From the NCBI GenBank assembly GCA_038522375.1, contig JBCBKE010000074.1, positions 1 to 14,471 of the forward strand: a stretch of DNA of 14,471 bases, written 5' to 3'. This document shows positions 1-7,824 of this stretch, piece after piece (the stretch's first letter is position 1; each line of letters begins with the position of its first letter). The notes under the pieces were generated by a model that did no database searches, had not been told where the DNA came from, and was given only the letters and a program-made list of their open reading frames with translations. The translations under genes and the position numbers were made by a program. This DNA comes from UBA5336 sp038522375 (GTDB taxonomy: Bacteria > Pseudomonadota > Alphaproteobacteria > Caulobacterales > Hyphomonadaceae).

Positions 1-59
1 AGGAGAAACAGAATACCGGCAAACTTCGACCGGAGCATGTTTCGCATCATGGTGAGCAT
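1..59 (-). CDS. Peptidyl-prolyl isomerase PpiD/SurA-like, N-terminal fragment
   Basis: The reverse strand opens at an ATG (59-57) and stays open to the window edge. The visible N-terminus contains several Met residues, a basic stretch (RNMLRSK) and then the start of a hydrophobic run (FAGILFLL). This fits the cytoplasmic tip and single membrane anchor of PpiD-type periplasmic folding factors. Four in-frame ATGs (59, 50, 47, 38) make the start uncertain; the outermost has a modest AGGGA about 7 bases upstream. As I recall, a PpiD-like gene lies divergent from tpiA in many alphaproteobacteria, and that context is the main support. Only about 19 codons are visible, so any short inner-membrane protein remains possible. 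Confidence 0.45.
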   Translation of the reverse strand, partial: MLTMMRNMLRSKFAGILFL

Positions 60-131
60 GGAATGGTCCCTGCAGGGCGATTGGCTTGTTTAGATATGCC
101 CCGCTTGCTAGGCGAGCCGGGTTGGAGTTGC

Positions 132-138
132 AAGGAGG
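132..138 (+). promoter_or_regulatory. Ribosome binding site of tpiA
   Basis: A full AAGGAGG lies 9 bases before the ATG at 148 and fixes the tpiA start. No convincing -35/-10 pair is visible in the short divergent interval (60-131). Confidence 0.7.
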
Positions 139-147
139 CGACCTGCC

Positions 148-900
148 ATGGCGCGGACTTTGATCGCTGGAAACTGGAAGATGAACGGTTTGGCTGACAG
201 CCTTGAGGAGGCGGCCAAACTCGCCACGGGCCTGTCGACGGCGCACACCGACGCCGACTGCGTGATCTGTCCGCCCGCGACGATCATTGCTGCCATGGAT
301 GCGCGGGTTTCGTGGTCCCGTCTCACCGTGGGCGGGCAAACCTGCCACGCAAGGGTGTCAGGCGCTCACACGGGAGACATTTCGGCACAAATGCTGGCGG
401 ATGCCGGTGCGACCCACGTGATCGTGGGCCATTCGGAACGCCGGGCCGACCATGGCGAGACCGATGCTGTCGTGATGGCCCAGGCCGCCGCAGCCATCGA
501 TGTCGGACTGGTCCCGATCATCTGTATCGGGGAAACCGACAGCGAACGTGAAGCGGGTGAGACGCTGGCTGTGATCGGCGGGCAATTGGACGGCTCTGTC
601 CCTGGCGCGGCGATGGGGTCGGCGATTGTTATCGCCTATGAGCCGATCTGGGCGATCGGCACGGGCAAGACTGCGAATCCCGACCAGATCGGCGAAGTGC
701 ACGGAGCGATCCGGTCTGCGCTGGAAACGCGGTTCGGGGCGCGCCGGGGCGCAGATATTGCCATTCTCTACGGTGGCTCCATGAAGCCTGCGAATGCGGC
801 CGATATCCTTGCCGTTCCGAATGTGAATGGCGGCCTGGTCGGCGGCGCGAGCCTGAAGGCCGACGACCTCCTGGCCATCTTCGAGGCTGCGGGTCGCTGA
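148..900 (+). CDS. tpiA: Triose-phosphate isomerase
   Basis: This cytoplasmic glycolytic and gluconeogenic enzyme interconverts dihydroxyacetone phosphate and glyceraldehyde 3-phosphate. The protein is 250 residues, the usual length. The N-terminal AGNWKMNG motif carries the substrate-binding Asn9 and Lys11. The catalytic His95 lies in VGHSERR and the catalytic Glu165 in AYEPIWAIGTG, whose second half is the mobile loop 6. The phosphate-binding YGGSMKPAN and GGLVGGASL segments close the barrel near the C-terminus. The start is supported by a strong AAGGAGG. It begins a same-strand series with secG and pyrG, an order common in alphaproteobacteria. Nothing unusual is visible. Confidence 0.98.
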   Translation: MARTLIAGNWKMNGLADSLEEAAKLATGLSTAHTDADCVICPPATIIAAMDARVSWSRLTVGGQTCHARVSGAHTGDISAQMLADAGATHVIVGHSERRADHGETDAVVMAQAAAAIDVGLVPIICIGETDSEREAGETLAVIGGQLDGSVPGAAMGSAIVIAYEPIWAIGTGKTANPDQIGEVHGAIRSALETRFGARRGADIAILYGGSMKPANAADILAVPNVNGGLVGGASLKADDLLAIFEAAGR

Positions 901-1030
901 GGGCCTCCGGCGGCCACTTCTGTTATCGGTCCCTTGGAAAGGCTTGGCGCAAGGCACATTTGCCCTTAACGAGCACGTTTGATTTCCCAGCGCCTTGCTT
1001 TCGAGGCCGCGCCCCCCTTGGAACCCGCCC

Positions 1031-1501
1031 ATGGAAAACGTCATTCTTGCTGTCCACATCCTCGCGTGTATCGCGATGACCGTGGTTGTCCTGCTCCAGC
1101 GGTCCGAAGGGGGCGCGCTCGGGATGGGCGGTGGCACCGGCAGCATGATGACGGGCCGTGGGGCGGCGGGTGCCCTCGTGCGGACAACGATGATCTTTGG
1201 CGGAATTTTCTTTCTCACCAGTCTTGTCCTGACGACCATGGCGAGCCGTGATCCCGAGCGCTCCGCTGTCGAGCGGGCCGCCGAGGCCGATGGCGGGCCA
1301 GCGGGTGTTGCGGCGGACCTGCTCGATCCTGAAACCGACCTGACGCTGGATCCACTTCTGGCGCGGCCAGGGGCTGGCGACGGTGATCCGCTGGCCGAAG
1401 GTGATGGTACAGAGTCTGCGCCGGCGACCGATCCGCTCGCCGAGGGAACGGATCCGGCCGATGGAAGCGTTGACCCGTTTGCAGAGCCAGAACCGCGATA
1501 G
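1031..1501 (+). CDS. secG: Protein-export membrane protein SecG
   Basis: SecG is the small accessory subunit of the SecYEG translocon and assists SecA-driven export. I chose the ATG at 1031 (MENVILAVHI), giving 156 residues; a TTG at 995 would add 12 residues with no SecG character. Two transmembrane helices are visible at about residues 3-22 and 54-72. They are joined by the typical Gly/Ser/Met-rich loop (SEGGALGMGGG), which marks the family. After the second helix comes a tail of about 84 residues rich in Asp, Glu, Pro and Gly, with repeated DPLAEG/DPFAE units. Alphaproteobacterial SecG proteins often carry variable C-terminal extensions. The ribosome binding site is weak. It lies between tpiA and pyrG, its common position in this class. 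Confidence 0.93.
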   Translation: MENVILAVHILACIAMTVVVLLQRSEGGALGMGGGTGSMMTGRGAAGALVRTTMIFGGIFFLTSLVLTTMASRDPERSAVERAAEADGGPAGVAADLLDPETDLTLDPLLARPGAGDGDPLAEGDGTESAPATDPLAEGTDPADGSVDPFAEPEPR

Positions 1502-1559
1502 TGATCCGGCCCGTTCGGGGGCTGCGCGCTCACGCCGAATCAGACCACTTTGAGGTCCC

Positions 1560-3194
1560 ATGATCCGCTATATCTTCATCACCGGCGGCGTGGTGTCCTC
1601 TCTCGGTAAAGGCATTGCCTCGGCTGCCCTTGGCGCATTGTTGCAGGCGCGGGGCTACGGCGTCCGGCTCCGGAAGCTGGATCCCTACCTGAACGTCGAT
1701 CCGGGAACGATGAGCCCGCGCCAGCATGGGGAAGTGTTCGTCACCGATGACGGGGCGGAGACCGATCTCGACCTCGGCCACTATGAGCGCTTCACGGGCG
1801 TGTCGGCGGAGAAATCCGACAACGTCACCACCGGCCAGATCTACCGGGAAATCCTCCAGAAGGAACGGCGGGGAGACTATCTGGGCGCGACGATCCAAGT
1901 CATTCCGCACGTGACCGACGCGATCAAGGCATTTGTGCTTTCCGATCCGGGCGAGGGGGTTGATTTTGTCCTGTGTGAGATCGGCGGGACGGTCGGCGAC
2001 ATTGAAGGCCTGCCGTTCTTCGAGGCCATCCGTCAGTTGGGCCAGGAGCTCGGGCCGGAACGGGCGGTTTTCATTCACCTGACCTTGCTCCCCTATATTC
2101 CGGCCGCCGGGGAAATGAAGACCAAGCCCACCCAGCACTCGGTCAAGGAGCTGCGGTCTATCGGCATACAGCCGGATATTCTGCTGTGCCGGTGTGACCG
2201 GGAAATTCCGGAGACCGAGAAAACGAAGATCGCCAGTTTCTGTAATGTCCGGCCGTCGAGTGTGATCGAGGCGCGGGATGTGGGCCACATCTATGATGTC
2301 CCGTCAGCTTACCATCGGGAGGGCCTCGATGCGGAAGTCCTGTATCACTTCCGGATCGCGGGTGCGCCGTCTCCAGACCTCGGCCGCTGGGACGGGATCG
2401 CGCAGACCATCCATAACCCCGATGGCGCGGTCTGTATCGGGCTGGTGGGCAAGTACACCGATGTGCCTGACGCCTACAAGTCGGTGATGGAGGCGCTCGA
2501 CCATGGGGGACTCGCCAACAAGGTGAAGGTCGATATCCGGCTGATCGATTCCGAACAGTTCGACGACGAGGCCCGGCCCCTGCACATCCTTGAGGGCGTG
2601 CATGGGGTTATCCTGCCAGGCGGGTTCGGCGAGCGGGGTGCCCGGGGAAAGATGCGGGCGGCCCGGTTTGCCCGCGAGCGCAATGTTCCCTGTTTCGGCA
2701 TCTGCTACGGCATGCAGCTGGCGGTGATCGAGGCTGCCCGTAATCTGGCGGGTATCGAGGATGCAGCCACCTCGGAGTTCGAGACGGTGGACGAGCCCCT
2801 GGTCGGCCTCATGGAGGAGTGGACCCGCGGCAACGTCAGGGAGACCCGCTCGGCCAACGATGACAAGGGCGGAACGATGCGTCTCGGCGCCTATCCCGCG
2901 CTACTGGGGGAGGGCAGCAAGGTTGCCGCGATCTATGGCCAGTCGGAGATTTCAGAGCGCCACCGGCACCGCTACGAGGTGAACGCGGCCTATGTTCCAA
3001 GGCTCGAAAAGGCTGGCGTCCGGTTTTCCGGTCTGTCCCCCGATGGCCAGTTGCCGGAAATCATGGAGCTGCCAGGCCATCCGTGGTTCATTGGCGTGCA
3101 GTTTCATCCCGAACTGAAATCACGGCCGTTTGATCCCCATCCCCTGTTTGCTAGCTTCATCGCGGCTGCGGTAAAACAGAGCCGGCTGGTCTAG
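1560..3194 (+). CDS. pyrG: CTP synthase (glutamine-hydrolysing)
   Basis: This enzyme makes CTP from UTP, ATP and glutamine, the last step of de novo pyrimidine nucleotide synthesis. At 544 residues it has normal length. The N-terminal amidoligase domain begins with the P-loop-like GGVVSSLGKG and continues with LRKLDPYLNVDPGTMSP and the DDGAETDLDLGHYERF block. The C-terminal class I glutaminase domain has LPGGFGERG, the nucleophile Cys382 in CFGICYGMQ, and His516/Glu518 in GVQFHPELKSRP. A TGAGG sits 5 bases before the ATG. It begins 58 bases after secG on the same strand. In many relatives kdsA comes between pyrG and eno; here rpmF lies there instead. Confidence 0.98.
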   Translation: MIRYIFITGGVVSSLGKGIASAALGALLQARGYGVRLRKLDPYLNVDPGTMSPRQHGEVFVTDDGAETDLDLGHYERFTGVSAEKSDNVTTGQIYREILQKERRGDYLGATIQVIPHVTDAIKAFVLSDPGEGVDFVLCEIGGTVGDIEGLPFFEAIRQLGQELGPERAVFIHLTLLPYIPAAGEMKTKPTQHSVKELRSIGIQPDILLCRCDREIPETEKTKIASFCNVRPSSVIEARDVGHIYDVPSAYHREGLDAEVLYHFRIAGAPSPDLGRWDGIAQTIHNPDGAVCIGLVGKYTDVPDAYKSVMEALDHGGLANKVKVDIRLIDSEQFDDEARPLHILEGVHGVILPGGFGERGARGKMRAARFARERNVPCFGICYGMQLAVIEAARNLAGIEDAATSEFETVDEPLVGLMEEWTRGNVRETRSANDDKGGTMRLGAYPALLGEGSKVAAIYGQSEISERHRHRYEVNAAYVPRLEKAGVRFSGLSPDGQLPEIMELPGHPWFIGVQFHPELKSRPFDPHPLFASFIAAAVKQSRLV

Positions 3195-3298
3195 CACGCG
3201 CGACGACCCTTGCGTCGGGAGCGGCGTCACTGTAATGGCTCCGCTTTGGAATTGACGCGGTCGCCGAGCGGGGCGCCGGAAACGAATGGATTGACGGA

Positions 3299-3481
3299 AT
3301 GGCTGTCCCCAAGAGCAAAATCACCAAGTCGCGCCGCGGCATGCGCCGGGCCCATGACCGGTTGAAGGGCAACACCTTTATCGAAGATGCGGAATCGGGC
3401 GAACTTCGCCGCCCGCACCATGTCGACTTGAAGTCCGGGATGTACCGCGGCCGGCAGATCCTGGACCCCAAGGACGACTGA
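3299..3481 (+). CDS. rpmF: 50S ribosomal protein L32
   Basis: A small basic protein of the large ribosomal subunit, 60 residues. The N-terminus MAVPKSKITKSRRGMRRAHD and the later GELRRPHHVDLKSGMYRGRQ segment are the alphaproteobacterial L32 pattern. There is no cysteine, so this is the zinc-free form rather than the CxxC zinc-ribbon form. The Shine-Dalgarno match is weak. A TTGCGT (3210) with a TGTAAT (3231) lies upstream, but the 15-base spacing is short, so I do not call a promoter. The gene sits alone between pyrG and eno, with 104 bases before it and 86 after. Confidence 0.95.
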   Translation: MAVPKSKITKSRRGMRRAHDRLKGNTFIEDAESGELRRPHHVDLKSGMYRGRQILDPKDD

Positions 3482-3492
3482 TAGGGGCGCTT

Positions 3493-3510
3493 GCACCGGC
3501 TTGCCGGTGT
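3493..3510 (+). terminator. Short hairpin after rpmF
   Basis: CACCGG and CCGGTG pair around a CTTG tetraloop, with a possible G-U pair below, 12 bases after the rpmF stop. No T-run follows, so intrinsic termination is doubtful. It may instead stabilise the 3' end of the rpmF transcript or act in the eno leader. Confidence 0.3.
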
Positions 3511-3528
3511 CGGCCAATCAGCCTATGC
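3500..3528 (+). promoter_or_regulatory. Possible eno promoter
   Basis: CTTGCC (3500-3505) and CTATGC (3523-3528) are separated by exactly 17 bases and resemble the alphaproteobacterial CTTGAC / CTATAT consensus at 5 of 6 and 4 of 6 positions. The pair overlaps the hairpin after rpmF. This is a pattern match only. Confidence 0.28.
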
Positions 3529-3567
3529 GCTGGCGCTATCGCAATGGCTCCTGCATGAGGCCCTCCC

Positions 3568-4845
3568 ATGACTGAAATCGCCGATATCTTCGCCCGCGAA
3601 ATCCTCGACAGCCGGGGCAACCCGACCGTGGAGGTGGATGTGACCCTTGAGGATGGCGCCACGGGACGGGCGGCTGTGCCATCGGGCGCGTCCACGGGGG
3701 CCTATGAGGCCCATGAGCTGCGCGATGGCGAGCCGGCCCGATATGGCGGCAAGGGCGTGGAAAAAGCGGTCGAGGCGGTCAACGGCGAGATCTACCAGGC
3801 GCTGGAAGGGCTCGATTCCACGGACCAGCGCATGGTCGACGAATTGATGATCGAAGTGGACGGGACCGAGAACAAGTCCCGCCTGGGTGCAAATGCCATA
3901 TTGGGGGTGTCCCTCGCCGTCGCCAAGGCGGCTGCTGAGTCCACTGGCTTGCCGCTTTACCGTTACATCGGTGGGGTGAATGCGCGGATCCTGCCGACGC
4001 CGATGATGAATATCATCAATGGCGGCGAGCATGCCGATAACCCTATCGACATTCAGGAATTCATGATCATGCCGGTCTCGGCGCCGTCGCTGGCGGATGC
4101 CGTCCGCATGGGTGCAGAAGTGTTCCATGCCTTGAAAAAGCAGCTGGTTGCAGCCGGGCACAACACCAATGTGGGCGATGAAGGGGGCTTTGCGCCGAAT
4201 CTCAGCTCCACGGACGATGCGATCGGCTTTATCCTGAAGGGGATTGAAGCAGCCGGCTACACCCCCGGCGATGACATCGCGCTGGCCCTCGATGCGGCGT
4301 CTACCGAATTCTACAAGGACGGCAAGTATGAGCTCGCCGGTGAGGGCAAGTCCCTCGATGCGGCGGGCATGGCCAGGTATCTGGAAGACTTGGTCGACCG
4401 GTATCCGATCATTTCCATCGAAGATGGCATGGCCGAAGATGATTGGGACGGCTGGAAGGCGCTCACCGATACCGTTGGTGACAAGTGCCAGCTGGTTGGC
4501 GACGACCTGTTCGTGACCAATCCCGAACGGCTGTCCATGGGGCTCGAAAAGGGGGCGGCCAACTCGATCCTCGTCAAGGTCAACCAGATCGGCACGCTCA
4601 CGGAAACCCTGGACGCGGTGGACCTGGCCCACCGGCACGCTTATTCCGCTGTCATGTCGCATCGGTCTGGTGAAACCGAAGACACCACGATTGCCGATCT
4701 CGCCGTGGCCACCAATTGCGGGCAGATCAAGACGGGGTCGCTGGCCCGCTCCGACCGGCTGGCAAAATACAACCAGCTCATCCGCATCGAGGAAGAATTG
4801 TCGGGCTCTGGCGCCTATGCAGGGCGCGCGTTCATCAACGCCTGA
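3568..4845 (+). CDS. eno: Enolase (phosphopyruvate hydratase)
   Basis: Enolase converts 2-phosphoglycerate to phosphoenolpyruvate in glycolysis and, in many bacteria, also sits in the RNA degradosome. The protein is 425 residues, as usual. The N-terminus holds AREILDSRGNPTVEV and the mobile loop PSGASTGAYEA. The proton-transfer Glu205 lies in GDEGGFAPN. Metal ligands lie in LALDAAS, SIEDGM and GDDLFVTN. The catalytic Lys337 lies in ILVKVNQIGTLTET, followed by the signature SHRSGETEDTTIADLAVA. A TGAGG 7 bases before the ATG supports the start. The usual downstream alphaproteobacterial neighbours (ftsB-like, pdhA) do not follow; accessory genes do. Confidence 0.98.
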   Translation: MTEIADIFAREILDSRGNPTVEVDVTLEDGATGRAAVPSGASTGAYEAHELRDGEPARYGGKGVEKAVEAVNGEIYQALEGLDSTDQRMVDELMIEVDGTENKSRLGANAILGVSLAVAKAAAESTGLPLYRYIGGVNARILPTPMMNIINGGEHADNPIDIQEFMIMPVSAPSLADAVRMGAEVFHALKKQLVAAGHNTNVGDEGGFAPNLSSTDDAIGFILKGIEAAGYTPGDDIALALDAASTEFYKDGKYELAGEGKSLDAAGMARYLEDLVDRYPIISIEDGMAEDDWDGWKALTDTVGDKCQLVGDDLFVTNPERLSMGLEKGAANSILVKVNQIGTLTETLDAVDLAHRHAYSAVMSHRSGETEDTTIADLAVATNCGQIKTGSLARSDRLAKYNQLIRIEEELSGSGAYAGRAFINA

Positions 4846-5044
4846 AGCGGTTTCAACCGGGGCGCCAGCGGCGGCCAGAGCGTGCGGGGCGCTTGTGTGA
4901 CACCCGTGCGCTTGCAACGCAGACCTGTGGCCCGCTGAAGCCGCCGTCCCGCAGGGCCGCCAAACCGTGGCTTATCGTCGGGGACATGCTTGCCAAACCC
5001 CGCCGATCGGACGATCCTTCCATAAAACAGACACGCCGATAATT

Positions 5045-5050
5045 GGGAGG
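5045..5050 (+). promoter_or_regulatory. Ribosome binding site deciding the start of the esterase-monooxygenase
   Basis: GGGAGG is followed by 7 bases and the ATG at 5058. It lies inside the alternative TTG-initiated frame beginning at 5043, which argues for the ATG. The preceding gap (4846-5044) shows no clear terminator and no convincing promoter; TTGCCA at 4990 and CATAAA at 5021 are 25 bases apart, too far to form a normal pair. Confidence 0.65.
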
Positions 5051-5057
5051 ACGACCG

Positions 5058-7622
5058 ATGACCCTGGATCTCGCCAGCACCGCTTTTCTTGCACAGATGG
5101 CCGGGATGGGGGCACCGCCCTTTACCGAGATGAGCGCGCAGGATGCCCGCGCCGCTGTTGCCGATCTGGCGGAGCTTTATGGCGAGGGGCCGGACATGGC
5201 CTCGTCGCGTGATGTTTCGGTCCCCACAGCAGACGGCGATACGATCGGCGCACGGGTGCTTACCCCCCATGGCGGGGGCAGGGCGGTGTTGGTGTACTTC
5301 CATGGTGGCGGATGGGTTTTCGGGGATATTGACGGGTACGAGACGGTCGGGCGGCTGCTTGCAGAGAAGACCCGCTCGGTTGTGGTCCTTGTCGATTACC
5401 GCAAGGCGCCGGAACATCCCTATCCGACCGCCCCGAATGATGCGTGGGACGCTCTGACCTGGGTCGATGCGAACATGGCGTCGCTGGTCGGCACGCGCCT
5501 GCCCATCGTGGTGGCCGGCGATAGCGCCGGGGGCAATCTAGCAGCTGTTGTCGCCCAGAAGGCCAAGGCTGCCGGCGGGCCCGATATTGCCCTGCAGGTG
5601 CTGGTTTACCCCGTGACCGACGCTGCCATGGATACCGAAAGCTGTGCCGATCCGGCGTGTCAGCTGCTTTTGTCCACCGAGTTGATGGCCTGGTTCTGGA
5701 ACCATTATGCGCCCGATCCGGACGACCGGTCCAAGCCTGATGCGTCACCCTTGCGGGCGGAAGACGTCTCCGGTCTCCCGCCGGCGGTTGTGGTCACCGC
5801 AGAGTTCGATCCGCTTCGTGACGAGGGCGAAGCGTATGCCCGCAGGCTCCAGGCGGCTGGTGTGCCGACCACGCTGAAGCGGTTTGATCGCCAGATGCAT
5901 AATTTCTTTGCCATGCCCAATGTCTTGCCGGCTGCCGAAAAGGGTATGGCCTATGTGGCTGAGCAGATGGACCGCCACCTTGCCGAGACGTCATTGGCCG
6001 ATGCTGTCGTGGTGGGAGCCGGGTTCGCGGGCATGTACCAACTCCACAAGCTTCGCGCGCTGGGGCTGAGCACCCGGGTGATCGAGGCTGGCGATGATGT
6101 GGGCGGGACGTGGTATTGGAACCGCTATCCCGGCGCCCGGTGCGATATCGAGAGCATGGCATACTCGTACGGTTTCTCACCGGAGCTGGAGCAGGATTGG
6201 AGCTGGTCAGAGAAGTATGCGACCCAGCCGGAGATCCTCCGCTATGCGCAACACGTGGCCGACCGGTTCGACCTGAAGCGGGATATCACGTTCAACACGC
6301 GGGTCACGCGTGCGCGTTATGACGAGGATACCAGCCGCTGGACGGTCTACACTGACCAGGGCGAGGCGATATCGGCCAGTTACCTGATCATGGCGACAGG
6401 CTGTCTGTCTGTCCCCAAGGTGCCTGACATTCCCGGCGCGGACATGTTTGAGGGCCCGACCTATGTCACGGGCCGCTGGCCCCATGAGGGGGTCGACTTC
6501 ACCGGCAAGACCGTTGCCGTGATCGGCACGGGCTCGTCTGGCATCCAGTCTATCCCCCTCATTGCAGAGCAGGCGGCCGAAATGCGGGTGTACCAACGGA
6601 CACCGGCCTATTCGCAGCCGGCTGGCAACCGCCCACTGACGAACGCTGAAGTCTCTAACATGAAGGGGCATTATCGCGACTACCGTGTGGCCCAGCGCCA
6701 TCAGACGCCCGCCGGCATTCCCAATCCTCCACGGGTGTTCGACCGAACGTTCGATGTCAGCAAGGAAGAGCGGTTGCGCCGCTATGAGGAAGGGTGGGAG
6801 TCTGGTCTGCTGACCGCGCTGTCGGGTGCGTTCGCCGATGTGTTCCAGACCGAAGAGGCCAATCACGAAGTCGCGGAGTTCATCCGGGACAAGGTTCGCG
6901 CCATCGTCAAGGATCCCGTGAAGGCCGAAATCCTGGCGCCCAAGGGTTATCCCTTCGCCACAAAGCGGCCTTGCCTGGACTCTGGATATTACGAGACGTT
7001 CAACCGAGACACCGTTCACCTCACGGACTTGCGTGAGACCCCGATCGAATCGATCACGGCAACGGGGATCCGGACGCGCGACGGCGAGGAAACCTTCGAC
7101 GCCATCGTGTTCGCCACGGGATTTGATGCGATGACCGGGGCGCTGCTGAATGTGGAGATCGAAGGGGCCGGCGGGCTGAGGCTGGCCGACAAGTGGAAGG
7201 ACGGTCCCCGGAGCTATCTGGGAATTGCCGTTGCCGGCTTTCCGAACCTCTTCACGATCACCGGGCCGTCGAGCCCTTCGGTGCTCTCCAACATGCTGGT
7301 GTCGATCGAGCAGCATGTGGACTGGGTGACCGACTGCATCGGCTGGCAGCGGGCGAATGGCATCGCAGCGCTCAACCCAACCGAGTTTGCCGAGGATGAA
7401 TGGGCGCTGCATTCGGAAATGGTGGCTAACCAGACGCTCTTCCCGCAAGCCGATAGCTGGTATGTTGGCGCAAACGTCCCCGGCAAACCGCGGACGTTCA
7501 TGGCTTACATCGGCGGTGTCGATGTCTACCGTGTGATCTGTGACCAGGTGGCGGCGGCGGGCTATGACGGGTTCGATCGCATTCAAGCGCCGGTGGCGCC
7601 AATGCCCCTGGCTGCCGAATAG
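5058..7622 (+). CDS. Esterase (HSL family) fused to a Baeyer-Villiger monooxygenase
   Basis: This 854-residue protein joins two enzymes in one unbroken frame. Residues about 1-308 are an alpha/beta hydrolase of the hormone-sensitive-lipase family: oxyanion-hole motif HGGGW (82-86), nucleophile Ser156 in GDSAGG, Asp251 in FDPLRDEGEAYA and His281 in MHNFF. Residues about 313-854 closely resemble phenylacetone-type Baeyer-Villiger monooxygenases: FAD motif GAGFAG (320-325), GGTWYWNRYPGARCD, NADPH motif GTGSSG (490-495), catalytic Arg514 in QRTP, then ATGFDAMTGAL and GANVPGKPR. The linker is only a few residues. The expected reaction is oxidation of a ketone to an ester followed by hydrolysis to acid and alcohol; the substrate is unknown. 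The signature FxGxxxHxxxWP has Val470 instead of His, so the oxygenation chemistry may be altered. No signal peptide is seen, so it is probably cytoplasmic. It appears to be monocistronic, placed between eno and bchE. Confidence 0.93.
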   Translation: MTLDLASTAFLAQMAGMGAPPFTEMSAQDARAAVADLAELYGEGPDMASSRDVSVPTADGDTIGARVLTPHGGGRAVLVYFHGGGWVFGDIDGYETVGRLLAEKTRSVVVLVDYRKAPEHPYPTAPNDAWDALTWVDANMASLVGTRLPIVVAGDSAGGNLAAVVAQKAKAAGGPDIALQVLVYPVTDAAMDTESCADPACQLLLSTELMAWFWNHYAPDPDDRSKPDASPLRAEDVSGLPPAVVVTAEFDPLRDEGEAYARRLQAAGVPTTLKRFDRQMHNFFAMPNVLPAAEKGMAYVAEQMDRHLAETSLADAVVVGAGFAGMYQLHKLRALGLSTRVIEAGDDVGGTWYWNRYPGARCDIESMAYSYGFSPELEQDWSWSEKYATQPEILRYAQHVADRFDLKRDITFNTRVTRARYDEDTSRWTVYTDQGEAISASYLIMATGCLSVPKVPDIPGADMFEGPTYVTGRWPHEGVDFTGKTVAVIGTGSSGIQSIPLIAEQAAEMRVYQRTPAYSQPAGNRPLTNAEVSNMKGHYRDYRVAQRHQTPAGIPNPPRVFDRTFDVSKEERLRRYEEGWESGLLTALSGAFADVFQTEEANHEVAEFIRDKVRAIVKDPVKAEILAPKGYPFATKRPCLDSGYYETFNRDTVHLTDLRETPIESITATGIRTRDGEETFDAIVFATGFDAMTGALLNVEIEGAGGLRLADKWKDGPRSYLGIAVAGFPNLFTITGPSSPSVLSNMLVSIEQHVDWVTDCIGWQRANGIAALNPTEFAEDEWALHSEMVANQTLFPQADSWYVGANVPGKPRTFMAYIGGVDVYRVICDQVAAAGYDGFDRIQAPVAPMPLAAE

Positions 7623-7659
7623 GCGACGGCCATCACAGTTCACGACTGCAACGCCACGG

Positions 7660-7686
7660 CCAGCGATCAAGGGTATTGATCGCTGG
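7660..7686 (+). terminator. Perfect hairpin after the esterase-monooxygenase gene
   Basis: Arms CCAGCGATCAA (7660-7670) and TTGATCGCTGG (7676-7686) are perfect 11-base complements around a GGGTA loop, 37 bases after the stop codon. No T-run follows, only a GC-rich stretch with repeated AGGCC units (about 7687-7713). It could be a transcript-stabilising stem, a weak terminator or a protein site. Confidence 0.45.
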
Positions 7687-7824
7687 GCAGGCCAGGCCAG
7701 GCCATGCCAGGCTGTGACCATCCGTGTGCCGCCGAAACGGCCGCTTATCCTCTCGGTCAGTTCTCCGATCTGGTGAATATACGTATGACCGTGTGACGCC
7801 TGTCCCGCTACATCTCGCTGCGCG

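Noticed and set aside
358..1533. A 391-codon minus-strand frame opposite tpiA and secG
   Set aside because: It is low-complexity, Ser/Pro/Arg-rich translation opposite two recognised genes.
3523..4917. A 464-codon minus-strand frame opposite eno
   Set aside because: It is the exact antisense of enolase and has no family motifs; the enolase reading is unambiguous.
7660..7686. FNR/FnrL-type site in the hairpin upstream of bchE
   Set aside because: The half-sites are ATCAA-N5-TTGAT, the reverse orientation and wrong spacing compared with TTGAT-N4-ATCAA.
7687..7713. CRISPR-like or tandem repeat array
   Set aside because: Only three or four adjacent AGGCC-like units with no spacers; it is local GC-rich low complexity.
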